Assembly: GCA_900540535.1 (NCBI GenBank)
Contig: UQGM01000075.1
Location: 1-5,106, forward strand
Direction: 5' to 3'
Source: an uncultured Oscillospiraceae bacterium
GTDB taxonomy: Bacteria; Bacillota; Clostridia; Oscillospirales; Acutalibacteraceae
Length of the DNA: 5,106 nucleotides
The translations under genes and the position numbers were made by a program. This document shows, one piece after another, positions 1-5,106 of the stretch; the stretch's first letter is position 1; each line of letters starts with the position of its first letter. Under the pieces are notes generated by a model. That model was not told where the DNA came from, made no database searches, and worked only from the letters and a program-made list of their open reading frames with translations.

Positions 1-233
1 TCCAGTATGGGATCAGGTTTTTCACTGCGCTCGGCACCGGTTCGGAAATCCACAACCTTTTTTAGTTTATAGCGGTCTGTAAGGGTTTGCTTATCGTTTT
101 CGGTAAGATTGAAAAGCTCACCGCTTCTTATAAGACGGCAGGGCTTTATTTTTCTTCCATCTGCCGTTTCCATTCCGCCCAAATCTCTTGTATTGAAGAT
201 TCCCTCAAGGGGTATTCTTTCCCATTTGTACAT
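1..233 (-). CDS. Tyrosine/serine-type protein phosphatase, N-terminal part (partial)
   Basis: The gene starts at ATG 233-231 and runs off the left edge, leaving 77 complete codons. The residues match the N-terminal region of the Y_phosphatase3 (DSP-like tyrosine phosphatase) family: NTRDLGG at residues 14-20, an ADGRKIKPCRLIRSGEL stretch at 24-40, and VVDFRTGAERSEKPDP at 60-75, corresponding to the family's 'vIDLRs..E...pDp' element. The catalytic Cys loop (HCxxGKDRT type) would lie further on, outside the window, so activity cannot be judged. A GGAGG ribosome binding site at 242-246 sits 8 nt before the ATG and fixes the start. Only 15 bp separate it from the stop of the preceding GH-like gene, so co-transcription is likely. 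No signal peptide is visible, which suggests a cytoplasmic enzyme. Family members dephosphorylate protein tyrosine/serine or sometimes phosphoinositides; the substrate here is unknown. Confidence 0.82.
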   Translation of the reverse strand, partial: MYKWERIPLEGIFNTRDLGGMETADGRKIKPCRLIRSGELFNLTENDKQTLTDRYKLKKVVDFRTGAERSEKPDPIL

Positions 234-248
234 ATCTGAAGCCTCCGA

Positions 249-1499
249 TTAAAATCCGTAATTTCCGTTTGCGTTATATAAAATATATCCGTCGATTGAA
301 TTGCTTTTAAGAATTTCTATTGTGCTCTGAGCGTTTGGGAGGGTATCGGCTTCAATTATCGGATAAAGCGCAACCTCCTTGCCGCCTACCTTTGCACGCT
401 GTGAAAGCTGACTTATTGCAAGAGGCATAAATTCTTCTGCCTGTGAAGAGGGATTAGCATAGGTTTTATCGCCCAGCTTTACGTTTTTCATCTGAGAAAG
501 ACGCATATCAGGAGCTGCATACCCAATACCGCTGTCAAGAAGATTTCCGTTGTAAAGGTCAGCGCTGCCGTTAATGGCTCCGTCGCCTGTCATGGAAACT
601 ATGATTTTTCCCTCACCGGCTGCGCTTTCAGCCTGCTCAATAAAGGATACAAGGGTCTGATTTCTGCTTTCTCCAGTTTCCTCGCCCTCATATGTTGCAA
701 GATCAAGGGAATATCCTGACGGGAACTGAACGCCGGAAAGAATGATTCTGTCAACGGGCATGGATGCAGCTTCTTTTATAATCTCAGTGAGATAATTACA
801 TGCATCCTGTGAGTATGGGTTAAGCCATGGCTTGCCGCCTTTTTCTCGGCTGTTATCGAGCCAGAGCATATCGGTGTTGTTATAGTGAACAGCCATTTCT
901 GATTTTTCACTTGCCATAAGGGGATCGTTAAAGCAGTTTATTACGCCTATGACCTTTAATCCGCCCTCACGTAAAGCGGTGAGTATTTCGGAAAAATTAT
1001 CCTTAGCGCCCTGTGCTGCATTTATCTCATTAGCAGCTGCAACAGAGGTAGGATAAACTATTGTTCCGTCATCCTTCTTTAAATCTACAACCACACTGTT
1101 GATGCCTTTTGATACAGCTTTTTCAGCAAACTGTTTGGCTGCCTCGGGAGTAGAAAACTGATTGGGCTGAATATAAACGCCTTTAACAGCGTCCTGCTGA
1201 ACAACGGGAGCAGCGGTTGTACTTTCATCTGACGGAGAAACAGCGCCCTCATTTTCCGAAGGGGCCTCTGTGGCAATGGGAAGGTCGGAAACATCGAGCA
1301 TAAGTGTTACACCAAAATATACAAAGGTAAATAAAAAGGCAAAGGCTAAAAATATTTTTATTCCGGAAAAGATTTTTCCTACGATTACTCTTTTATTGTA
1401 ACGCTCGTCGGGACTTTTACCTCCCTCCGGATATTCTTTTGAAAAACCATAATAACTGTCGGTTTTATAGGCGTTAAAGCGTCTGTCTTTTTTTGCCAT
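249..1499 (-). CDS. Membrane-anchored putative glycoside-hydrolase-like protein (DUF4015 type)
   Basis: This is a 416-residue protein with a basic, Tyr-rich cytoplasmic N-terminus (1-46), one membrane helix at about 47-68, a Ser/Thr/Glu/Pro-rich extracytoplasmic linker (70-103) and a globular domain from 105 to the end. The domain resembles the DUF4015 putative glycosyl hydrolase (TIM-barrel) family: VKGVYI at 105-110, INSVVVDLKKDDGTIVYP at 133-150, a G-x-KVIGVINCFND strand at 180-191, PWLNPYS at 224-230, and IILSGVQFPSG at 252-262. In typical members the last motif reads like QFDYVRFP; here the Asp position is Ser255, so hydrolytic activity is doubtful. The start at ATG 1499 is supported by an AAAGG at 1511-1515, 11 nt upstream, overlapping the rnfA stop. 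It is probably translated from the same message as rnfD-rnfE-rnfA. A role in binding or remodelling cell-surface glycan is inference only. Family assignment is fairly confident; enzymatic function is not. Confidence 0.78.
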   Translation of the reverse strand: MAKKDRRFNAYKTDSYYGFSKEYPEGGKSPDERYNKRVIVGKIFSGIKIFLAFAFLFTFVYFGVTLMLDVSDLPIATEAPSENEGAVSPSDESTTAAPVVQQDAVKGVYIQPNQFSTPEAAKQFAEKAVSKGINSVVVDLKKDDGTIVYPTSVAAANEINAAQGAKDNFSEILTALREGGLKVIGVINCFNDPLMASEKSEMAVHYNNTDMLWLDNSREKGGKPWLNPYSQDACNYLTEIIKEAASMPVDRIILSGVQFPSGYSLDLATYEGEETGESRNQTLVSFIEQAESAAGEGKIIVSMTGDGAINGSADLYNGNLLDSGIGYAAPDMRLSQMKNVKLGDKTYANPSSQAEEFMPLAISQLSQRAKVGGKEVALYPIIEADTLPNAQSTIEILKSNSIDGYILYNANGNYGF

Positions 1500-1516
1500 T
1501 AGAATTCATGCCTTTC

Positions 1517-2113
1517 TTAAACGAAAAGTGACTGTCCTGAAAATCCCATAAATGCAAGTGCAAGAAGTCCTATATATATAAAGACTGCCGGGGTAAACTT
1601 AAAGCTTTCGGGAAGTTCCGGATTTGATTTTATGCGTTTTATTCCAACGCTTATAAGAGTTGTGGCAAGTGCAAATGAGATTCCCGCACCTATTGCCATA
1701 CCTAAAGCTTCCAGTATTCCGCCGGAAGAACCCATACGGTTAAGGAGCGGAATAGCCAAAACTAATGTGTTAAAACCTGCAATGCCAACAAGTTTCAAAA
1801 ATCCCTTTGAGGCTTTAAAGCCCTTGATCATTATAAGGATTACCAAAAGATAAATTACAAATTCAACACCTGTAAAAATAAGCAGATGTTCAATAAATCC
1901 CATTGCGTTAACCTGTGGAATTAAATCCAAAGCACGGCAGGAAACGGCAGCTGTAACTGAAAAAATCATAACAAACAGTGAAACAACACCGATTTGCTTC
2001 GGTTTGCTTCCTATTCTTACTGCCTCACCAACGCCGTATCCACCGCTTAAAACTATATTTTGAAAAAATGCAGCATAAAGAGCAGTTATTATAAAATCAA
2101 CAAATAAATTCAT
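1517..2113 (-). CDS. rnfA: RnfA-like membrane subunit lacking the conserved cluster cysteines
   Basis: This is a 198-residue integral membrane protein with about six hydrophobic segments (roughly 4-24, 41-60, 72-96, 105-124, 130-155, 174-192), the normal length for RnfA/NqrE. Family hallmarks are QNIVLS at 18-23 (usually NNFVLS), a LVLAIPLLN stretch at 117-125, and the C-terminal GLLALAFMGFSG at 182-193, nearly identical to canonical RnfA. In canonical Rnf this subunit pairs with RnfE in inverted topology, and each supplies two Cys to an intramembrane Fe-S cluster. Here the GICPF Cys position is Gly29 and the TNCAVLG Cys position is Thr116. The only Cys (59) is elsewhere. The start is set at ATG 2113 because GGAGG (2121-2125) lies 7 nt upstream; a TTG two codons earlier would leave only 1 nt of spacing. 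It follows the rnfE stop by 2 bp, implying translational coupling. rnfB, which usually follows, is absent. Confidence 0.87.
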   Translation of the reverse strand: MNLFVDFIITALYAAFFQNIVLSGGYGVGEAVRIGSKPKQIGVVSLFVMIFSVTAAVSCRALDLIPQVNAMGFIEHLLIFTGVEFVIYLLVILIMIKGFKASKGFLKLVGIAGFNTLVLAIPLLNRMGSSGGILEALGMAIGAGISFALATTLISVGIKRIKSNPELPESFKFTPAVFIYIGLLALAFMGFSGQSLFV

Positions 2114-2115
2114 AA

Positions 2116-3987
2116 TCAATCCTCCTTAGGCGCAGATTTTTTTGCAGCGGTAGATGCTTCAGTATTCTTAGAGGTTGTCCTCTTACGTGTTGTCTTTTTA
2201 GGAGCAGCGTTTTCTGCTGTATCAGCGGAAACAGTAGCAGTATCTGCAGCTGCCTCTTTATTTTCTGAACTTTCAGCAGAAACAGCAGTCTCAGCTTTTA
2301 CATCAGCGGGAGCCGTTGTTTTTTTAGTAGTTCTTTTACGTGTAGTCTTTTTAGGAGTAGCACTTTCTGCTGAGTCAGTGGAAGCAGTAGCAGTATCTGT
2401 GGCTGCCTCTTTGCTTTCTGAACTATCAGCAGAAACAACTGCCTCAGCTTTTACATCAGCAGCCGTTGTTTTCTTAGTGGTTCTCTTGCGAGTAGTCTTT
2501 TTAGGAGCAGCGTTTTCTGCTGTATCAGTGGAAGCGGTAGCAGTATCTGTGGTTGCCTCTTTGCTTTCTGAACTTTCAGTAGAAACAACTGTCTCAGCTT
2601 TTGCATCGGCAGCAGCCGTTGTTTTCTTAGTGGTTCTCTTGCGAGTAGTTTTTTTAGGAGCAGCGCTTTCTGCTGTATCTGTGGAAGCGGTAGCAGTATC
2701 TGTGGGTGTCTCTTTGTTTTCTGAATTTTCAGCAGAAACAACTGCTTCAGCTTTTGCATCGGCAGTAGCCGTTGTTTTCTTAGTAGTCCTCTTACGTGTG
2801 GCCTTTTTGGGAGCAGCGTTTTCTACTGTGTCAGTGGAAGCAGTAGTATCTGCGGCTGCTTCTTTGCTTTCTGAACTTTCAGCAGAAACAACTGCCTCAG
2901 CTTTTGCATCATCAGCGGCGGCTGTTTTCTTAGTGGTTCTTTTGCGTGTGGTCTTTTTAGGAGCAGCGCTTTCTTCTTTATTAGCAGATTCTTCTGTGCT
3001 GACAGCCTCAGAAACAGTTGTGTTATGGATATTACTTTCAGAAAGCGTATCAGTCTCTTTTTTATTTTCATCTAATGAAGCTGCTTCTGCTGTCGGAGAA
3101 ATTTCTTCTGAAATTTCAGCGCTGCTAACAGGAGACCATTTATGCATTATTCTGCTTACTGAAGATTCAAAATTTGCAGAGGAATCGGTGTCTTCTGAAT
3201 CTTTGGATTCAGCGGAATCAAGTGGAATTTCTTCTGACTTAACAGGTTCAGGGACGTTATCGGGAATAACATCTATTTCATTTTGCAATGAATCCTCATC
3301 ATTGCTGAGGGAATCTTTGTTTTTTTGTTTGTCTATTATGAAATCGCTGTCTTTGGTGTCGAATTCGTCACCGATGCGGAAAGTAGATCTCATGTAATTA
3401 ATAAATGCGGCAACAAAGCCCAATATGATAAATCCGCAGAACGGCATCAGAAATCCGTTTGCATGGGGAAGAGCGTCAATATAATGACCGAAAATCTTAC
3501 TGGAGCCGAGAGCTTCTCTTATCATACCGGTGAGAATAAGTGGAATTGCGTATCCAATTGAATTGGCAAGGGCATCTAAAAATGCAGATTTAACGCTGTG
3601 CTTTACGGCAAAAGCCTCACATCTCTGTACGGTAATGGAGTTTACAGCGAGAAGAGGAATGTAAATTCCAAGGCTGACTTCAATAGACGGCATGTAAGCG
3701 CTCATGAGCATATAAAAAGGTATTATGAGCAATACGCCTGTTACGGCATAAACTCCGACTCTCAGCCATTTAGGCATTTTCTTAAAGATGAGAGCGGTAA
3801 ATATTTCAAGGAATATAAGAAGAATAGCAGAAAGCACAGCAAGAACAGCTGCGGTTGCAGCGCTTTTGGCAACTGCTATAAGGGGACAGATTCCGATAGC
3901 GTAAACAAGAACAGGATTGCGGCTCAGAATGCCTTTTTCAAAAATGCTTTTTGTATCCGGTTCTGATGGATTTTTAAACCGTGCCAT
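2116..3987 (-). CDS. rnfE: RnfE-like membrane subunit with a ~420-residue repetitive polybasic tail
   Basis: This is a 623-residue protein; RnfE/NqrD is usually only about 200-230. Residues 1-200 are the RnfE domain with about six hydrophobic segments: GICPLIAV at 32-39, SLGIYIPLLAVNS at 105-117, QRCEAFAVKH at 121-130, and a final helix at about 178-198. In canonical RnfE, Cys in GxCPLLAV and in TNC help hold an Fe-S cluster. Cys34 is kept, but the second position is Ser117; an extra Cys123 replaces the usual Ala of GRAEAFA. Residues 203-340 are acidic, Ser/Asp/Glu-rich and likely disordered. Residues 341-607 hold six basic boxes (APKKTTRKRTTKK-like) separated by acidic Ala/Ser/Thr/Glu linkers. 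By the positive-inside rule the tail is cytoplasmic. The start is ATG 3987 with GGAGG 3997-4001, 9 nt upstream; it overlaps the end of rnfD by 14 bp. The tail's function is unknown; resemblance to histone-H1/HU tails suggests binding of nucleic acid or another polyanion. Confidence 0.88.
   Translation of the reverse strand: MARFKNPSEPDTKSIFEKGILSRNPVLVYAIGICPLIAVAKSAATAAVLAVLSAILLIFLEIFTALIFKKMPKWLRVGVYAVTGVLLIIPFYMLMSAYMPSIEVSLGIYIPLLAVNSITVQRCEAFAVKHSVKSAFLDALANSIGYAIPLILTGMIREALGSSKIFGHYIDALPHANGFLMPFCGFIILGFVAAFINYMRSTFRIGDEFDTKDSDFIIDKQKNKDSLSNDEDSLQNEIDVIPDNVPEPVKSEEIPLDSAESKDSEDTDSSANFESSVSRIMHKWSPVSSAEISEEISPTAEAASLDENKKETDTLSESNIHNTTVSEAVSTEESANKEESAAPKKTTRKRTTKKTAAADDAKAEAVVSAESSESKEAAADTTASTDTVENAAPKKATRKRTTKKTTATADAKAEAVVSAENSENKETPTDTATASTDTAESAAPKKTTRKRTTKKTTAAADAKAETVVSTESSESKEATTDTATASTDTAENAAPKKTTRKRTTKKTTAADVKAEAVVSADSSESKEAATDTATASTDSAESATPKKTTRKRTTKKTTAPADVKAETAVSAESSENKEAAADTATVSADTAENAAPKKTTRKRTTSKNTEASTAAKKSAPKED
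2121..2125 (-). promoter_or_regulatory. Ribosome binding site that decides the rnfA start
   Basis: GGAGG on the minus strand lies inside the last codons of rnfE (Lys-Glu-Asp-stop). It is 7 nt from ATG 2113 but only 1 nt from the in-frame TTG at 2119, so the ATG is preferred. Its position inside the upstream gene implies translational coupling of rnfA to rnfE. Confidence 0.85.
2167..2967 (-). repeat. In-frame tandem repeat array, six basic boxes with 150-153 bp period (inside rnfE)
   Basis: The first proline codon of each PKK box falls at 2961, 2811, 2658, 2505, 2355 and 2202, giving spacings of 150, 153, 153, 150 and 153 bp. Each unit encodes a box close to APKKTTRKRTTKKT followed by a linker like DAKAEAVVSAESSESKE and DTATASTDTAEN. 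On the plus strand the same unit is seen as recurring gtctttttaggagcagc and ctttctgaactttcagcaga segments. Units differ by scattered point changes and by one-codon length differences, and all lengths are multiples of three. The high nucleotide identity between units points to expansion by recombination or replication slippage within the gene. The last box is degenerate (TTSK instead of TTKK) and ends the protein soon after. Confidence 0.95.
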
Positions 3988-5032
3988 TTATCTGAGCCTC
4001 CTTTTTCTTTTTTTGAAATAGTTTTTTAGATTTTTCCGGGTTCTCTTTTTTCTTTTTATTTTTATTAGAAGAGGCGAGGTGCTTTTCAATGAAAGGATCA
4101 ACTACCGGCCAAACGGCGTTTATAAGGAGAATCGCAAAGACTGAACCGTCCTCATAGGGTCCTACATATCTTATAAGCATACATAAAGCGCCGGCAGACA
4201 TTCCGTACAGGAGCTTTGAAATAAGCGTAGCGGGCTGGGTAGCAGGATCGGTTATAAGGAAAATAGCGCAGAAAAGAAGCATACCCGATGCAAGCTCCAT
4301 GACAAGGGACATCTTTCTTCCTGACATGACTCTGGGGAAAACCACTGCGCAGAATGCACACACAGCTACAAATCCTGCTGAGGAAATCCAGCGGTCGGGA
4401 TATCTTATAAACAGGTAAAGGGCAAGTGCGGCACAAACTAACATACTTGTTGTACCGATTGCTCCGGGAATCATTCCTACGAAAACGTCAAAGTAGTTGA
4501 ACCAGTCGGGACTGAGTGAGTTTCCGGTTTTAAGCATTCCTGCAAGTGAGGTTTCTGCAACAAACATAGGATCGCTTGCCGCAAGTACTTCAGCACCGGG
4601 AGTCGGGAATTTAAACATTGCATCCGGCCAGCAGATTATAAGGAAAGCAAGTCCGGCAGCAGCAGGCACAAAAGGTGTTTTGGCGGTACTTCCGAAAGGA
4701 AGCTTTGCAGCGAGAATTGCAAAAGCACTGCCGACAATGGGCATCCAAAGGGGAACCGATGCCGGAAGCATCAGGGCGATAATTACGCCTGTAAAGAGTG
4801 CGGAAAAATCAGAAAGAGAAACTTCCTTTTTCGTCACCTTACAGGATATATATTCGCAAACAACTGCAGTGACAGTCGAAATGGCGATTAAGAGCACCGC
4901 CCTCCAGCCGTAGTAATATATTGATATAGCCGCCGGAGCGGTTGACATAATCAGCATATCAGCCATATAGTTGCGTATGCTGTTATGACTGAGTTCAGTT
5001 CTGCCGTTACCGAAAAATTTCAAATGTATCAT
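3974..5032 (-). CDS. rnfD: RnfD-like membrane subunit with eroded FMN-attachment motif and lysine-rich tail
   Basis: This is a 352-residue membrane protein with around ten hydrophobic segments between residues 24 and 313, typical of RnfD/NqrB. Conserved elements are DFSALFTGVIIALMLP (75-90), FLITDPATQPAT (258-269) and RYVGPYEDGSVFAILL (288-303). Canonical RnfD carries FMN covalently on the Thr of a D-x-x-S/T-x-A-T-P-L motif. The aligned stretch is VAETSLAGMLKTG (158-170): Thr161 is retained, but the preceding Ser/Thr and Ala are Val158 and Glu160, and the Asp is one residue out of register. The usual NPFNP element reads TPFVP (119-123), and the Glu of the G-x-x-GE-x-S element is Thr194. Residues 321-347 form a Lys-rich tail not seen in standard RnfD. 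No rnfG follows; rnfE begins inside this gene. The ATG at 5032 directly abuts AAGGA, so a TTG at 5023 is a real alternative start. Confidence 0.86.
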   Translation of the reverse strand: MIHLKFFGNGRTELSHNSIRNYMADMLIMSTAPAAISIYYYGWRAVLLIAISTVTAVVCEYISCKVTKKEVSLSDFSALFTGVIIALMLPASVPLWMPIVGSAFAILAAKLPFGSTAKTPFVPAAAGLAFLIICWPDAMFKFPTPGAEVLAASDPMFVAETSLAGMLKTGNSLSPDWFNYFDVFVGMIPGAIGTTSMLVCAALALYLFIRYPDRWISSAGFVAVCAFCAVVFPRVMSGRKMSLVMELASGMLLFCAIFLITDPATQPATLISKLLYGMSAGALCMLIRYVGPYEDGSVFAILLINAVWPVVDPFIEKHLASSNKNKKKKENPEKSKKLFQKKKKEAQINGTV

Positions 5033-5037
5033 TCCTT
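5033..5037 (-). promoter_or_regulatory. Ribosome binding site of rnfD, questioning its ATG start
   Basis: AAGGA on the minus strand ends immediately before the ATG at 5032 with no spacer, which would not normally support initiation there. The same AAGGA lies 9 nt from an in-frame TTG at 5023-5021 (codon 4), a normal distance. The TTG would give a 349-residue product. No better purine-rich site is visible further upstream in the short intergenic gap. Confidence 0.5.
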
Positions 5038-5045
5038 ACCATTAT

Positions 5046-5106
5046 TTATTCATTGCGGACAACTTCGCCGGATATTATGATAGTAGTGTAATCTTTGTGA
5101 AAGAGG
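5046..5106 (-). CDS. C-terminal end of an unidentified upstream gene (partial)
   Basis: One minus-strand frame is open from the right edge through 19 codons to a TAA at 5048-5046, ending in TTIIISGEVVRNE. The other two frames also hit stops in this stretch, but this one gives a plausible beta-strand-rich protein end and stops 13 bp before rnfD, the spacing expected in this operon. In standard clusters rnfC precedes rnfD. The tail seen here does not resemble any RnfC ending I recognise, but 19 residues are too few to name or exclude a family. It could be RnfC, an FMN-binding RnfG-like protein, or something unrelated. Confidence 0.55.
   Translation of the reverse strand, partial: LFHKDYTTIIISGEVVRNE

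Noticed and set aside
2114..2119. TTG at 2119 as the rnfA start, giving 200 residues and a 4-bp overlap with rnfE
   Set aside because: GGAGG would be only 1 nt from the TTG but is 7 nt from ATG 2113, a normal spacing.
2167..2967. Regular direct repeats considered as a CRISPR array
   Set aside because: The period of 150-153 bp is far longer than CRISPR units, the 'spacers' are themselves repeated, and the whole array is in frame within a coding gene.
2451..3071. Minus-strand frames of 102 and 82 codons within the repeat array
   Set aside because: They are shifted-frame readings of the same repeats (Leu/Lys/Gln-rich) inside rnfE, with no independent start signals.
2378..3397. Long plus-strand open frame of 339 codons opposite the rnfE tail
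   Set aside because: It is the mirror of the rnfE repeat array: a Val/Ala/Ser/Leu-rich repetitive product arising because Ala/Ser/Thr/Glu/Lys codons rarely make stops on the other strand. It has no ribosome binding site of note and conflicts with a well-supported operon.
3598..3966. Plus-strand frame of 122 codons opposite the RnfE membrane domain
   Set aside because: The product is a low-complexity Lys/Ser/Tyr/Asn mix with no recognisable family and lies antisense to the clearly conserved RnfE domain.
2116..3987. Possibility that the rnfE tail is a separate gene joined by a frameshift error
   Set aside because: The linker and repeats are in one continuous frame with RnfE, and no ribosome binding site and start is evident at the domain boundary near residue 205. 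A sequencing error cannot be excluded but nothing supports it.
4497..4913. Plus-strand frame of 138 codons opposite rnfD
   Set aside because: It is antisense to conserved RnfD motifs and has no family features of its own.

Overview
The window is one tightly packed run of genes, all on the minus strand, read from the right edge to the left. In transcription order it holds: the last 19 codons of an unidentified gene (5046-5106), an RnfD homologue (3974-5032), an RnfE homologue with a very long repetitive C-terminal tail (2116-3987), an RnfA homologue (1517-2113), a membrane-anchored putative glycoside-hydrolase-like protein of the DUF4015 type (249-1499), and the first 77 codons of a tyrosine/serine-type protein phosphatase (1-233). 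Junctions are 13 bp, a 14-bp overlap, 2 bp, 17 bp and 15 bp. No promoter or terminator is visible, so this is most simply one operon whose ends lie outside the window. No gene-free stretch exceeds 20 bases.

The organism is probably a Gram-positive anaerobe of the Clostridia, perhaps a gut Oscillospiraceae/Ruminococcaceae member. This is inferred from the moderate-to-low GC, strong GGAGG ribosome binding sites, lysine-rich protein tails and the Rnf-type and DUF4015-type genes. No marker gene settles the taxonomy.

Rnf complexes (RnfABCDGE) normally couple ferredoxin:NAD+ electron transfer to ion pumping across the membrane. The usual clostridial order is C-D-G-E-A-B. Here D runs directly into E with no rnfG between them, and A is followed by an unrelated gene instead of rnfB. 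The folds of D, E and A are recognisable, but redox residues are missing. Both conserved cysteines of RnfA and one of the two in RnfE, which together hold the membrane-embedded Fe-S cluster of canonical Rnf/Nqr, are replaced. The FMN-attachment signature of RnfD is badly eroded, although a threonine remains in position. The complex therefore looks like a derived Rnf-like module that has lost or rebuilt its electron path.

Two of its subunits also carry added cytoplasmic tails. RnfD ends in a lysine-rich segment. RnfE carries roughly 420 extra residues, including six copies of a histone-tail-like basic box repeating every 50-51 codons. The extracytoplasmic GH-like protein has also lost the aspartate of its family's signature motif. 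The combination of a cofactor-poor membrane core, polybasic tails, a surface GH-like protein and a phosphatase is the most interesting aspect of the window. Its function cannot be read from the sequence.
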